Shown piece after piece: positions 26,799 to 37,441 of a DNA stretch of 64,000 nt. Source of the stretch: Cytophagales bacterium (lineage in GTDB: Bacteria; Bacteroidota; Bacteroidia; Cytophagales; Cytophagaceae); assembly GCA_004294225.1 (NCBI GenBank), contig REBA01000012.1:62001-126000 (forward strand), in the 5' to 3' direction. The translations under genes and the position numbers were made by a program. The notes beneath the pieces were generated by a model that worked only from the letters and a program-made list of their open reading frames with translations, ran no database searches and was not told the DNA's origin. Each line of letters opens with the position of its first letter. Position 1 is the stretch's first letter.

Positions 26799-29300
26799 AT
26801 GGGAAATAATAAAGAAGGAAAAGAACATAAGAATATATTGCATCTACGCAGCTTCATGGAAGGCGATTCTGGTGAAATGATACCATTGCTGTCTTCTGAA
26901 GAAGAAGAGGAAATGCACAAAGAAGACACCCCAAATATATTGCCAATACTGCCTGTCAGAAATACTGTTTTGTTTCCAGGCGTAGTTTTACCAATTACCG
27001 TAGGGAGGCAAAAATCTATTCGATTAGTAAAGAAAGCATATAGAAGTGACAGAGTTATAGGTGTTGTAGCTCAAAAAAGCAATAATAACGAAGAACCTAC
27101 CAAAGATGATATTTATCAAATTGGTACTGTAGCTAAAATTTTAAAAATGCTTATTCTGCCAGATGGTAACACCACTATCATTATTCAAGGTCAGAAACGA
27201 TTTGAAATACAAGAAATTACTCAAGAAGATCCTTATATTTCGGCAAAAGTAAATGTGTTAAGTGAAAATTTTTCGGATTTAAAGAAAAAAGAAATCAAAG
27301 CATTAGTGCAGTCATTGAAAGATAATGCTACAAAAATACTAAAGCTCAATCCAGAAATTCCACAAGACGCACAGTTGGCACTCAATAATATTGAAAGCCC
27401 TAGCTTCCTAACTCATTTTCTATGTTCAAATATCAATGCTGATATTTTAGACAAACAAGAATTGCTAGAAACCAATGATGGTATAGAAAGAGCAACAAAG
27501 CTATTGGAATACATGCTTAAAGAAATCCAAATGTTGGAACTAAAGCATGAAATAACCAATAAAGTGCATTCAGATTTAGACCAACAACAAAGAGATTATT
27601 TCCTCCGCCATCAAATCAAAGTCTTACAAGATGAGCTTGGCGGAGAAGCATCAGATAAAGAATTTATAGAGAACCTAAGAAAGAAAGCAGCTAAGAAAAA
27701 ATGGCCTGAATCTGCAAACAAACACTTTTTTAAGGAGCTTTCTAAAGCAGAGCGCACCAATGCTATGTCCCCCGATTATCCTATGACGGTAAACTATCTT
27801 GAGCTATTGGTAGATTTGCCATGGTTTGAATACTCAAAAGATAGCTTTGATCTTGTAAAGGCAAGAAAAATATTAGATGCAGACCACTTTGGTTTAGAAA
27901 AAGTAAAAGATAGGATTATAGAATATATAGCTGTATTGAAACTTAAAAACAACATGAAAGCTCCTATTCTTTGCCTTCTTGGTCCTCCTGGGGTGGGAAA
28001 AACCTCCTTGGGAAAATCTATAGCAAAGGCTTTAAATAGAAAATATGTAAGAATGTCTCTAGGGGGCGTAAGAGATGAGGCAGAGATAAGGGGACATCGC
28101 AAAACATACATTGGTGCTATGCCAGGAAAGCTTATTCAAAATATCAAAAAAGCACAATTCAGCAATCCGGTATTTGTGCTTGATGAATTAGATAAAATAG
28201 GTGCAGATTTTCGAGGCGATCCAGCATCTGCATTATTAGAAGTTCTAGACCCAGAGCAAAACAATGCCTTTGTAGATAATTATCTTGAAGTAGAATATGA
28301 CCTTTCTAAAGTATTGTTTTTAGCTACTGCCAACTCTCTTGATACTATTCACCCTGCTCTTAGGGATAGAATGGAAGTGATAGAAGTATCTGGATATACA
28401 CTAGAAGAAAAAGTTCAGATAGCCAACAAATACCTCGTACCTAAACAAAAAAAGGAACATGGTTTGAAGCCTACAGACATCACCCTAAATAATAAAGTAA
28501 TCACCAAAATTATAGAAAATTACACCAGAGAGTCTGGTGTGAGAAGCCTAGAACGAAAGATTGGTGCAGTAATGAGAAATATTGCAAAAAAAGTAGCGAC
28601 AGAAGAGGTGTTTGAAAAAAATATCCAAGCTCAAGATATTATATCCATATTAGGTGCAGAAGATTTCGATAAAGAACTGTATGATGATAATAGTATAGCT
28701 GGAGTAGTTACAGGGCTAGCATGGACTCAAGTAGGTGGAGAAATTCTCTTTATTGAATCTAGTCTTAGCAAAGGCAAAGGTAAAGTTACCATTTCTGGAC
28801 AATTAGGAGAGGTAATGAAAGAATCGGTAAGTGCTGCACTGTCTTATCTTAAAGCTAATGCAGACTTGCTAAATATAGATTATAGGGTATTTGACCATTT
28901 TGATTTGCATTTGCACGTCCCTGCTGGTGCTGTTCCTAAAGATGGTCCCTCGGCAGGAATTACTATGCTTACTTCTTTAGCTTCTATTTACACGCAAAGA
29001 AAGGTAAAAAACAAAATTGCTATGACAGGAGAAATTACCCTTAGGGGCAAAGTACTTCCTGTGGGTGGAATTAAAGAAAAAATATTAGCAGCAAAACGTG
29101 CTGGTATAAAAGAAATTATTTTATCTCAAAAAAATAAAAAAGATATTGAAGAAATATCCGCAACTTATATTGAGGGCTTAGTGTTTCATTTTGTAGAGAA
29201 TGTAGATCAAGTCTTAGATATAGCACTTTTGCTTGAAAAAGTTCCTAAACCAATTGACTTGTCGATAAAAGATACAACTAATCAATCTTTGACAATTTAA
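26799..29300 (+). CDS. lon: ATP-dependent protease Lon
   Basis: 833 residues from the ATG at 26799; a TTG ten codons earlier is in frame but less likely. The LAN substrate domain starts at [15 protein letters not shown], the AAA+ module has Walker A GPPGVGKT from residue 395 and [10 protein letters not shown], and the protease domain carries S718 in PKDGPSAG and K761 in the GGIKEK loop, the Ser-Lys dyad. It degrades misfolded and regulatory proteins in the cytoplasm. The N-terminal 40 residues are an acidic extension ([12 protein letters not shown]) found in Bacteroidota Lon. Confidence 0.97.
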   Translation: MGNNKEGKEHKNILHLRSFMEGDSGEMIPLLSSEEEEEMHKEDTPNILPILPVRNTVLFPGVVLPITVGRQKSIRLVKKAYRSDRVIGVVAQKSNNNEEPTKDDIYQIGTVAKILKMLILPDGNTTIIIQGQKRFEIQEITQEDPYISAKVNVLSENFSDLKKKEIKALVQSLKDNATKILKLNPEIPQDAQLALNNIESPSFLTHFLCSNINADILDKQELLETNDGIERATKLLEYMLKEIQMLELKHEITNKVHSDLDQQQRDYFLRHQIKVLQDELGGEASDKEFIENLRKKAAKKKWPESANKHFFKELSKAERTNAMSPDYPMTVNYLELLVDLPWFEYSKDSFDLVKARKILDADHFGLEKVKDRIIEYIAVLKLKNNMKAPILCLLGPPGVGKTSLGKSIAKALNRKYVRMSLGGVRDEAEIRGHRKTYIGAMPGKLIQNIKKAQFSNPVFVLDELDKIGADFRGDPASALLEVLDPEQNNAFVDNYLEVEYDLSKVLFLATANSLDTIHPALRDRMEVIEVSGYTLEEKVQIANKYLVPKQKKEHGLKPTDITLNNKVITKIIENYTRESGVRSLERKIGAVMRNIAKKVATEEVFEKNIQAQDIISILGAEDFDKELYDDNSIAGVVTGLAWTQVGGEILFIESSLSKGKGKVTISGQLGEVMKESVSAALSYLKANADLLNIDYRVFDHFDLHLHVPAGAVPKDGPSAGITMLTSLASIYTQRKVKNKIAMTGEITLRGKVLPVGGIKEKILAAKRAGIKEIILSQKNKKDIEEISATYIEGLVFHFVENVDQVLDIALLLEKVPKPIDLSIKDTTNQSLTI

Positions 29301-29385
29301 AATAAAGAGACAAATTTATTAATATGATGAATCAAAATAAATAAGTATTTATGACGTTATCCTCTGAAATTATTTATAAAATCTA

Positions 29386-30450
29386 ATGTTAAGAAAAATA
29401 TACGTTGTATACTTAGGGCTTAGTGTTTTCCTATATGCTCAAAATATCAGTGCTCAGATTGGAGGGAATAGTTCTTTTAATTTTCTGCGGATGCCTAGTA
29501 ATGCTCCATTGATTGCAGTTGGTGGTATGAATGTTTCGGTAAGAAGCATTCATATGATAGGTCAGAACCCTGCATTGATTAATAAAGAAATGAATAAAAA
29601 TTTATTAATCTCCAATCAGCAATATTATGCAGGAATAAATACTACTGCACTTACTTATGTTCACAACTTCAATAAAATAGGTCCTTTAGCACTCAATCTA
29701 TACTATTTTACCTCTGGAAAAATAAAGCAAACCGATGCTACTGGAAACGAAACAGGAAGCTTTAGTGCAAATCAATATTATATTTCAATCGGTAAATCTC
29801 ATACTATAAACTATTATTCTTTGGGGCTTAACCTTAAAATAGCAGGTTCTAATGTTGCTGGATATAATAGTTTTGCTTCATTAGCTGATATTGGAGGTGT
29901 CTTCAAGCATCCAACCAAAGATTTTACTGTTGGTCTGGTACTACAAAATATTGGCTTTACTTTCAATAATTATACTAGTGTTGAGCAATCGTTGCCCTTC
30001 GATGTGCAATTAGGAACTTCCTATAAGTTAGAACACATGCCATTTAGGTTTTCTATTCTAGCTCATCACTTGCATACTTTTGATATTGTTTATTTAGATC
30101 CTAATAAAAAACAACCTTTAGATGCTAATGGAGAACCCATCGTAGAAAAAAAGTCTACAGGGGATAAGATTCTAAGACATTTTAATCTTGGAGGAGAGTT
30201 CTTTTTAGGGAAGTTTATTAGCTTAAAAGTAGGATATAACCACCTTGTCAGAAGAGAGATGCGTACAGAGGTCAGGTCGGGTATGGCTGGTTTCTCATTT
30301 GGAGTATTGGTTAATGTGAAATCATTTGAATTCTCTTATAGCAGAGATTGGCAACACGTAGCAGGCGGATTTAATTGCCTATCGTTGAAAGTTAATTTTT
30401 CAGAATTATTAAGCAAAAAAACTAATTTACCGTTCAGAAGTACAAACTAA
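29386..30450 (+). CDS. porQ: Type IX secretion system protein PorQ
   Basis: 354 residues. A signal peptide (about 1-23, ending NISAQ) precedes an outer-membrane beta-barrel of the PorV/PorQ (FadL-like) kind. The start of the mature protein, GGNSSFNFLRMPSNAPLIAV, then GGMNVSVRS and the later IGQNPALINKEM, is diagnostic of PorQ. It is an outer-membrane part of T9SS that helps in A-LPS attachment in Porphyromonas. It lies 12 bp before hslU on the same strand. Confidence 0.92.
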   Translation: MLRKIYVVYLGLSVFLYAQNISAQIGGNSSFNFLRMPSNAPLIAVGGMNVSVRSIHMIGQNPALINKEMNKNLLISNQQYYAGINTTALTYVHNFNKIGPLALNLYYFTSGKIKQTDATGNETGSFSANQYYISIGKSHTINYYSLGLNLKIAGSNVAGYNSFASLADIGGVFKHPTKDFTVGLVLQNIGFTFNNYTSVEQSLPFDVQLGTSYKLEHMPFRFSILAHHLHTFDIVYLDPNKKQPLDANGEPIVEKKSTGDKILRHFNLGGEFFLGKFISLKVGYNHLVRREMRTEVRSGMAGFSFGVLVNVKSFEFSYSRDWQHVAGGFNCLSLKVNFSELLSKKTNLPFRSTN

Positions 30451-30462
30451 TACTTTTTTTTA

Positions 30463-31830
30463 ATGATTGATAACGAACTTTTTCTTACCCCCCAAAATAT
30501 TGTAGCCGAGCTAGATAAATATATAATAGGACAACAAGAAGCAAAAAAAAATGTAGCTATAGCCTTGCGAAACAGATGGCGTAGAATGCATGCTCATCCT
30601 GATATCAAAAAAGAGATTATGCCCAACAATATTTTGATGATAGGTGCGACGGGAGTGGGGAAAACAGAGATTGCTAGAAGGCTTGCCAAGCTTGCTAATG
30701 CTCCTTTTATAAAAGTAGAAGCTTCAAAGTTTACTGAAGTTGGTTATGTAGGCAGAGATGTAGAAAGTATGGTAAGAGACCTTGCAGAGCAAGCTGTAAA
30801 CATGGTGAAACAAAAGAAAAAGGAAGAAGTTAGATTGGTGGCGGCTAATATTGTAGATAATATAATATTGGATATACTTATTCCACCAATAAAATCAAAT
30901 AATGGTTTTGCTGTTAGCAATGAAGACACAGATCTTAATGAAAAGACAAGAGAAAGATTTAAAGAAAAAATCAAGAACGGAGAATTAGAGGATAAAAAAA
31001 TAGAAATTGAAAGCCAACAACCTTCAGCTTCTAATGTGGGTGTAATTGGCGGCCCAATGGATGAATCTTCGATGATGAACATTCAAGAAATGATTAGTGG
31101 CATGATGCCCAAAAAGGCTAAAAAAAGAAAAGTAACCATAGCAGAAGCAAGAAAAATATTGATAGAGGAAGAAGCAGCAAAACTCATCGATATGGATGAA
31201 GTGAAAGACGAAGCCTTAAAAATGGTTCAAGAAACAGGTATTATTTTTATTGACGAGATAGATAAGATAGCTTCTAATAGTCGAAAAAATGGAGGAGGAG
31301 CTGACGTGAGTAGGGAAGGAGTTCAAAGAGACTTATTGCCTATTGTAGAAGGAAGTTCGGTGAACACAAAATATGGTATAGTAAATACAGAATATATATT
31401 ATTTATTGCTGCTGGTGCATTTCATGTTTCCAAGCCTTCTGATTTAATTCCTGAATTACAAGGAAGATTTCCTATAAGAGTTGAACTACAAAAACTATCT
31501 CAAGAAGATTTCTTTAAAATTCTTCAAACGCCCAAAAATGCACTTACAAAGCAATACGAAGCTTTACTGGCTGCTGAAGGTATAAATCTTAGTTTTGAAA
31601 AAGAAGCTTTATACACTATTGCTGAAATTGCTTTTCAACTTAATGAAGAAATAGAAAATATTGGAGCAAGAAGACTTCATACGGTAATGAGTCATTTACT
31701 CAACGAGTTGTTGTTTGATGTGCCAGATCTTATTCCACCTCAATCTAGCTATATTGTTACAAAGTTATTAGTAGAAGAAAAGCTCAATACACTGATAAAG
31801 AATAGAGATTTAAGCGAGTATATTTTATAA
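30463..31830 (+). CDS. hslU: ATP-dependent protease ATPase subunit HslU
   Basis: 455 residues. Walker A is GATGVGKT (61-68), followed by FIKVEASKFTEVGYVGRDVE and, after an intermediate I-domain (about 105-235), Walker B IIFIDEIDKIA and the pore-domain arginine motif LIPELQGRFPIRVEL. The C-terminal LSEYIL tail inserts into HslV. The peptidase HslV itself is not in the window, so its gene is elsewhere. The link with porQ is by co-direction and a 12-bp gap. Confidence 0.96.
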   Translation: MIDNELFLTPQNIVAELDKYIIGQQEAKKNVAIALRNRWRRMHAHPDIKKEIMPNNILMIGATGVGKTEIARRLAKLANAPFIKVEASKFTEVGYVGRDVESMVRDLAEQAVNMVKQKKKEEVRLVAANIVDNIILDILIPPIKSNNGFAVSNEDTDLNEKTRERFKEKIKNGELEDKKIEIESQQPSASNVGVIGGPMDESSMMNIQEMISGMMPKKAKKRKVTIAEARKILIEEEAAKLIDMDEVKDEALKMVQETGIIFIDEIDKIASNSRKNGGGADVSREGVQRDLLPIVEGSSVNTKYGIVNTEYILFIAAGAFHVSKPSDLIPELQGRFPIRVELQKLSQEDFFKILQTPKNALTKQYEALLAAEGINLSFEKEALYTIAEIAFQLNEEIENIGARRLHTVMSHLLNELLFDVPDLIPPQSSYIVTKLLVEEKLNTLIKNRDLSEYIL

Positions 31831-31865
31831 ACGTCTAAAATATAATTATTTCAATAAGAGGTGTT

Positions 31866-33821
31866 TTACCCAACTCCTAAAAATCTAAAAGATTTTAAAA
31901 TCAGAAATAAGTCTTTATATACGGTATAGTTTTTCGCATAAAGCATATTTAGCCGATTTAGCGTAGTGAGGTCAATAGTGTTAATATCAAAATGCGAAAC
32001 AGGATTTAAGATTCCGTTTTTGATTTTTGGTACCTGAACACTAACTGTTTTAGAAAAACCTACGAACGATAAGCTACCAGTGAATACTTTTATTAGATTC
32101 CTAATATAAATCAAAGGATTTACTGTAAACCACATTAATAGAGGGGATAATAACAATAAAAGCCCACTTAATAAAAAGTCTAAAACTCTTTTATTGCGTT
32201 TTGCACTTCTTTGAAGAATATTTAAGTCAATGTTTAATGTATATAATTCACCATTGGAATTTTTAGAATTGCTACCTATGATATAATCGCTATCATCAGG
32301 TAAAATTTTATAGCCAATATTCATATCTTTAATAGACATCATTAATGATATTATTTCTTTGACTTTAAAGTCTTTAGAACAAAATATAAGCTCGTCTATA
32401 CCGTAGATTCTAATAATTTCACTAATTCTTGAAGAGTGTCCCAAATAATTGTCTTCACTAGTATCATGATCAAAGCGGCTTATGAAACCTATAATTTCAT
32501 TGTTATTTGCGTTATTAGAAATTAGAGATTTAGCTCTATTGGCTTCCAAATAACTTCCTAGAATGGCAATTTTTGAAATACTTGTTTCTCCGACTTCAAA
32601 GTTTTTATATTTGGTAAAATGCACAACTAATCTTATTAGTAATAATGCAACACATGCCCAAAGCCCATCTGCTATAATGAGAACTCTAGAAAATCTATAA
32701 AAATCAAAAAAATTGGAGAGTGCCGAAATCATAATAGTACCGACTACTACACCCCTAATGATTTTAGAAGATTTTGTCTTTTTATCATACCCTCCACTAT
32801 AATAATTGGTTATTATCCAGATAGAAATATAAACGGGTACAATATATCGTAAAAATTCAGGAGGAAAGTGATTGTATGTTTTAAAATTTATTTCATAAAA
32901 ATTATTCAAAAAATACATACCTATATACATAATTAGCACATCTATAATAGGTAGTGTTAATTTTTTTATTGTTCTGTTCAATAAGGATATAGATGCTCTA
33001 ATATATATCGCTATATGAATAAGGAATGAAAAGACTTGAGCATTAGTATTAGAAAAGTGCTTATTGGCAAATATGATCATTGCTTTATAAAAAATAAACA
33101 CATAGTTGATACTAGAGCGTTTTGTACTTTCTCCTTTATAGTGAATTATTCTTGTTTCTGGGAAATAGTAATTTTTATATCCTGCCTTAATTATGCGATA
33201 AGATAAGTCTATATCTTCTCCATACATAAAATAATCTTCATCCAGAAGCCCTGTTTTCTTTAGTGCTTCTGTCCTTAGAAACATAAATGCCCCCGATAAA
33301 ACTTCTATTTCATGAGTTTTGTTTTTATCTAAATATCCTAAATGATAATGTCCAAATTTTTGCGAACCCGAAAAAAGCTTTGCTAAGCCAAATACTTTAT
33401 AAAATGCAACCCAAGGAGTGGGGAAACCTCTTTTCGACTCAGGTAAGAAATTACCCGAACCATCCAGCATCATTGCTCCTAGTCCTCCAGCTTCAGGATG
33501 TGCATTCATAAAATTAAAGCACTTTTCAAGGGTATCTTCCTCTAGGACTGTATCTGGGTTAAGTAATAAGATGTATTTACCTTTGGCTACTCTTATTGCC
33601 TGATTGTTAGCTTTAGAAAAGCCCACGTTTTCTTTGTTTTCAATTAATATACACTCTGAAAACTTCTTCTTAACCATAGCCACGGAAGAATCGGCAGAGT
33701 TGTTATCTACTATTAATACTTCTACTTGAAGATTTTTTGAAGATTTTCTAATAGACAAAAGTACTTGCTCTAAGAAAAAGCAAACATTATAATTGACTAT
33801 GATTATAGAAAGGTCTTTCAA
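31866..33821 (-). CDS. GT2 glycosyltransferase fused to a gutted polyprenyl-phosphate sugar-transferase-like region
   Basis: 651 residues. Residues 1-240: a full GT2 domain with IIIVNYNV, DNNSADSS (39-46), LLNPDTVLEED (86-96) and YGEDIDLSYRI (200-210). Residues about 265-400: four to five membrane helices. Residues 415-515: a Rossmann-like CoA-binding-type domain (KIAILGSYLEANRAKS). Residues 540-651 resemble the C-terminal module of undecaprenyl-phosphate sugar phosphotransferases: KRNKRVLDFLLSGLLLLLSP, then GSLSFVGF and YAKNYTVYKDLFLILKSF. The roughly 80 residues that normally hold the KFRSM and Asp-Glu catalytic segment are missing between residues 570 and 580. The start is TTG; no upstream ATG exists in frame. 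A regulator or scaffold role for the C-terminal part is inference. Confidence 0.75.
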   Translation of the reverse strand: MKDLSIIIVNYNVCFFLEQVLLSIRKSSKNLQVEVLIVDNNSADSSVAMVKKKFSECILIENKENVGFSKANNQAIRVAKGKYILLLNPDTVLEEDTLEKCFNFMNAHPEAGGLGAMMLDGSGNFLPESKRGFPTPWVAFYKVFGLAKLFSGSQKFGHYHLGYLDKNKTHEIEVLSGAFMFLRTEALKKTGLLDEDYFMYGEDIDLSYRIIKAGYKNYYFPETRIIHYKGESTKRSSINYVFIFYKAMIIFANKHFSNTNAQVFSFLIHIAIYIRASISLLNRTIKKLTLPIIDVLIMYIGMYFLNNFYEINFKTYNHFPPEFLRYIVPVYISIWIITNYYSGGYDKKTKSSKIIRGVVVGTIMISALSNFFDFYRFSRVLIIADGLWACVALLLIRLVVHFTKYKNFEVGETSISKIAILGSYLEANRAKSLISNNANNNEIIGFISRFDHDTSEDNYLGHSSRISEIIRIYGIDELIFCSKDFKVKEIISLMMSIKDMNIGYKILPDDSDYIIGSNSKNSNGELYTLNIDLNILQRSAKRNKRVLDFLLSGLLLLLSPLLMWFTVNPLIYIRNLIKVFTGSLSFVGFSKTVSVQVPKIKNGILNPVSHFDINTIDLTTLNRLNMLYAKNYTVYKDLFLILKSFRFLGVG

Positions 33822-33950
33822 GGTCTTGTTAATTTCATAATAAAACTCAAAGATATTATAAATATAATGCTAAATAGAAACCAAAATCAAATATCATTTG
33901 GCTTTGATTAGATAAAACAACAAAAAGGAAAAATTATTGTACAAGCTGTT

Positions 33951-34559
33951 TTAATGTTCAAAATTAATTCTAGTGGCAATGCTTCTTCCCAGTGTTATTT
34001 CGTCGGTATATTCCAATTCACTACCTATAGCAATACCTCTAGCTATAGTGGATATTTTTAAGGAATAGGGCTTTAATTTTTTAGAAATATAAAATGCTGT
34101 AGTATCACCTTGCATGGTGGCACTTAGAGCAAAGATAATTTCTTTGATATTTTTATCGTTTTCTATTCTTTTAATGAGTGAATCTATAGTCAATTCAGAT
34201 GGCCCGACGCCGTCTATTGGAGATATAAGCCCACCCAATACATGGTATAATCCTTTGTAATAGTTAGTGTTTTCTATAGCCATAACATCAGGAATTTCTT
34301 CTACTATACATATTACGCTTTTATCTCTATAGGAATTGGTACATATAGAGCAGTATTCATCATCTGAGATGTTATGACAGGCTTTACAATATTTTATTCC
34401 ATTTCTTAAATTAAGAAGCGAGGCAGATAATTCTTTAGTTGTTTCTGGGCTTTCTTTTAATAGATGTAACACTAATCGTAGTGCAGATTTTTTGCCTATT
34501 CCTGGAAGTTGGGAAATTTGCCCTACAGCTTCTTGAATCAATTTGGAGGAAAAGTTCAT
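33951..34559 (-). CDS. recR: Recombination protein RecR
   Basis: 202 residues. It has the N-terminal helix-hairpin-helix with [17 protein letters not shown], the zinc finger [16 protein letters not shown] (near 57-72), and the Toprim domain with [14 protein letters not shown] and [18 protein letters not shown]. It works with RecF and RecO to load RecA at gaps. It lies 24 bp downstream of clpS on the same strand. Confidence 0.97.
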   Translation of the reverse strand: MNFSSKLIQEAVGQISQLPGIGKKSALRLVLHLLKESPETTKELSASLLNLRNGIKYCKACHNISDDEYCSICTNSYRDKSVICIVEEIPDVMAIENTNYYKGLYHVLGGLISPIDGVGPSELTIDSLIKRIENDKNIKEIIFALSATMQGDTTAFYISKKLKPYSLKISTIARGIAIGSELEYTDEITLGRSIATRINFEH

Positions 34560-34583
34560 TTCTGCTAGGATTATTCAAAAAAA

Positions 34584-34868
34584 TTATAAAATTTCGGCAC
34601 TAATTCCTCGATCACAAATTGCTTGCCTCATGGGAAGCAGTTTCTCATATGTACCTAATTTTACACTACATTTTCCTTTATAGTGAATAATGAGTGTGCA
34701 CTGTTCCGCTTGTTCCTTGGTGTGTTTGCAAATTTTTATCAAACAATCAATCACATGATCAAATGTATTGACATCATCGTTGTAAACTACTAATTCAAAT
34801 TGCTCATTTTGCAACTCTTCTTCGAGCAATAGGGTTTCTTCTTGAATTTGTGTTGCGAATCTGTTCAT
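34584..34868 (-). CDS. clpS: ClpS, adaptor of the ClpAP/ClpCP protease
   Basis: 94 residues. The core FELVVYNDDVNTFDHVIDCL and the helix with KHTKEQAEQCTLIIHYKGKC match ClpS, which hands N-degron substrates to the ClpA or ClpC unfoldase. The hydrophobic pocket residues sit in the DDVNTFD loop. A minus-strand TAAATTTG match (34904-34897) lies 29 bp before the start and may be its -7 element, but no -33 is seen. Confidence 0.9.
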   Translation of the reverse strand: MNRFATQIQEETLLLEEELQNEQFELVVYNDDVNTFDHVIDCLIKICKHTKEQAEQCTLIIHYKGKCSVKLGTYEKLLPMRQAICDRGISAEIL

Positions 34869-34991
34869 ATAAAAGTATATCTAAAGATTGTTTTAGCAAA
34901 TTTAAAAAAAATACAGAATATTTGGAAGATTTTATTGAATCTATCAAGGTATTTCTATAATCCATTTTTTTTAATTTCTTATAATTTTAAA

Positions 34992-36455
34992 ATGAGTACA
35001 ACTTTTATTGCTTTAGTAATGATACTTTATTTTGGAGCATTGCTAATTATCAGTTATTTCACAAGTAGAAATGCTACCTCAGATAGTTTCTTTACAGGCG
35101 ATAAGTCTTCAAAATGGTATTTGGTTGCTTTTGGAATGATTGGCACTTCTATTTCAGGAGTTACTTTTATATCTGTACCTGGAGCTGTGGGTAAATTAAG
35201 CTTTAGTTACTTTCAGATTGTGATGGGGTATGTTGTAGGCTATCTGATTATTGGGTTACTTCTTATGCCATTATATTATAGGTTGAATTTGGTTTCTATT
35301 TATACTTACTTAGAACAGCGTTTTGGATATTGGTCTTACAAAACTGGTTCTGCTTTTTTTCTGCTTTCTAGAACTTTAGGTTCTTCTTTAAGACTTTATT
35401 TAGCAGCTTCTGTATTGCAGATTTTTTTGTTCGATAGATTGGAAATTCCATTTTATATTACTGTTACCTTCACTATATTATTGATTTGGATCTACACCTT
35501 CAAAGGAGGTATCAAAACAATTATTTGGACTGACAGCTTTCAAACTTTTTTTCTAATAGGTTCATTGTGTGTAAGTGTTCATTTAATTGCCCAAGAACTT
35601 AATTGGTCTCCTTATCAACTTTTTATTGAAGTAAAAAATAGTTCTTATAGTAAGATTTTCTTCTTTGAAGATTATAAAAGCAATCAATATTTTTGGAAAC
35701 AATTTGTGTCAGGTATATTTATAGCTATAGTAATGACTGGTTTAGACCAAGATTTGATGCAGAAAAATCTTACTTGTAAAAATATCAAAGAGGCACAAAA
35801 GAATATGTTTTGGTTTACTTTGACTTTAGTTATTGTCAATATCTTATTTTTATCTCTTGGTGCATTGCTATATATTTATTGTGCAGCTCATCAAATCGAA
35901 ATTCCTAATAGAACAGATGACTTGTTTCCACTTTTGGCTTTGAATCATTTTGGTACTTTTGCTGGCTTGTGTTTTTTATTAGGGATAATTGCTTCTTCTT
36001 ATGCAAGTGCAGATTCCGCCTTGGCTTCACTTACAACATCATTCTGTATAGATTTTTTAAATTTCCACAAGAAAGAGGAGAAGGTGAAACAAAAGGAAAA
36101 ACTATTGGTGCACCTAGGTTTTTCCTTTGTGTTTTTAATTGTAATTGTTGTATTTAGGTTTTTAAATAATCAAGATGTAATTAGTCAAGTTCTTGGTATT
36201 GCGGGTTATACTTATGGCCCCTTGTTGGGGTTGTTTTCTTTTGGGATATTGACCGATAGAAAATTTAAAGATACAATGGCATTACCAATCAGTGTTTTCT
36301 CTCCGCTAGTTACCTATTTATTGGTAAGCAATTCGGAATATTTTTTTGGCGGTTATAAATTTAGTTTTGAAATTTTAATCCTGAATGGAGCAATTTGCTT
36401 TATGCTGATGTATTTTTTCTCAACTAAGAAATTGGTTATAAGTGCTAAAGGTTAA
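34992..36455 (+). CDS. Sodium:solute symporter (SSS family)
   Basis: 487 residues from ATG 34992; an earlier in-frame start at 34842 would add 50 non-conserved residues overlapping clpS, so it is rejected. It has about 13 membrane helices. The SSS signature is visible in ISGVTFISVPGAVGK near residue 55-70 and in GTFAGLCFLLGIIASSYASA near 330. It takes up a solute with sodium; family members carry sugars, amino acids or sialic-acid-like compounds, and the substrate cannot be read here. Its stop overlaps by four bases the stop of the convergent kinase gene. Confidence 0.88.
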   Translation: MSTTFIALVMILYFGALLIISYFTSRNATSDSFFTGDKSSKWYLVAFGMIGTSISGVTFISVPGAVGKLSFSYFQIVMGYVVGYLIIGLLLMPLYYRLNLVSIYTYLEQRFGYWSYKTGSAFFLLSRTLGSSLRLYLAASVLQIFLFDRLEIPFYITVTFTILLIWIYTFKGGIKTIIWTDSFQTFFLIGSLCVSVHLIAQELNWSPYQLFIEVKNSSYSKIFFFEDYKSNQYFWKQFVSGIFIAIVMTGLDQDLMQKNLTCKNIKEAQKNMFWFTLTLVIVNILFLSLGALLYIYCAAHQIEIPNRTDDLFPLLALNHFGTFAGLCFLLGIIASSYASADSALASLTTSFCIDFLNFHKKEEKVKQKEKLLVHLGFSFVFLIVIVVFRFLNNQDVISQVLGIAGYTYGPLLGLFSFGILTDRKFKDTMALPISVFSPLVTYLLVSNSEYFFGGYKFSFEILILNGAICFMLMYFFSTKKLVISAKG

Positions 36456-37441
36456 TTCTTTAAATTTATTTTTAGGGCTTCTTGTAATAATTCTTCTTTA
36501 TTGATAGGAACTACACCAACTTTTTCGCATACTAAGCCACCACTTAAATTAGCTAATTCCACCATTACTTTTGGTTCAACCCCTAAACTAAGACATAAAG
36601 CAGCCACGCTGATAACTGTATCGCCAGCACCAGATACATCCGAGATATTTCTTATGTGTGCTGGTATTTGGAAGGCTGTATTAGTACTTTTGTAGTAAAT
36701 ACCTTGTTCTGAAAGGGTAATCATTACAGAAGATGCTTGGATAATGTGCTGCAATTGTTCAATTGCAGTGTCAATTTCTTGAATAGTTTGAAGAGATGAT
36801 TCTGTTTTTATCCCCTCTTTAAGTTCTTTTTTATTGGGTTTAAAAAGCGAAACTCCTCGGTACGATAAAAAATTTCTTTTTTTAGGATCGACAACTGTGG
36901 GAATTCCGTATTGTCTTGCCAATTCAATGACTTTACCAATCAGGCTTTCTGTAAGAATACCTTTGTCATAGTCTTCAAAAACAACAACTTGTACAGTAGA
37001 TATAATTCCTCTAATTTTTTCTAGAATATTGTTTTCTTCTTCACTATTTAATAAATGGGTGTCTTCTTGATCAACCCTTACCAAGTGATGTGCACCAGAC
37101 ATTATTCTGTGTTTTATGCTGGTAATTCTATTTTTGCTTTTAATAATTCCCTGAATTGACAAATCAGACTCTGCCATTAATCTCAATACATCATCTGCAT
37201 CTGAATCGTCGCCTAAAACAGAACAAAGAATAGGTTGAGCACCTAATGCCTTAATATTTAAAGCAACATTGGCGGCCCCTCCCAGCCTTTTTTCTCGTTT
37301 TTGAACATTAAGGATAGGCACAGGAGCTTCTGGAGAAATTCTATCTACTTTACCCCATAAATAGGAATCAATCATTACATCTCCAATAATTAATACTTTC
37401 TGAGTATTAAAATTTTCAAATAATGTAGTGATAGAGAACAT
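36452..37441 (-). CDS. PfkB-family kinase, HldE domain I type (heptose-7-phosphate kinase-like)
   Basis: 329 residues. The ribokinase-fold motifs are IGDVMIDSYLWGKVDRISPE near 19-38, the substrate-binding GGAANVALNI, and the late DVSGAGDTVISVAAL with the catalytic Asp. The sequence order resembles the kinase domain of HldE/RfaE, but the nucleotidyltransferase domain is absent, so it is a separate kinase. Whether it acts on heptose or another sugar is unsure. One base separates it from the aminotransferase gene upstream. Confidence 0.8.
   Translation of the reverse strand: MFSITTLFENFNTQKVLIIGDVMIDSYLWGKVDRISPEAPVPILNVQKREKRLGGAANVALNIKALGAQPILCSVLGDDSDADDVLRLMAESDLSIQGIIKSKNRITSIKHRIMSGAHHLVRVDQEDTHLLNSEEENNILEKIRGIISTVQVVVFEDYDKGILTESLIGKVIELARQYGIPTVVDPKKRNFLSYRGVSLFKPNKKELKEGIKTESSLQTIQEIDTAIEQLQHIIQASSVMITLSEQGIYYKSTNTAFQIPAHIRNISDVSGAGDTVISVAALCLSLGVEPKVMVELANLSGGLVCEKVGVVPINKEELLQEALKINLKN

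Noticed and set aside
34842-34991. 50-residue N-terminal extension of the sodium/solute symporter
   Set aside because: It overlaps clpS, is not conserved in character and precedes a good ATG directly before the first membrane helix.
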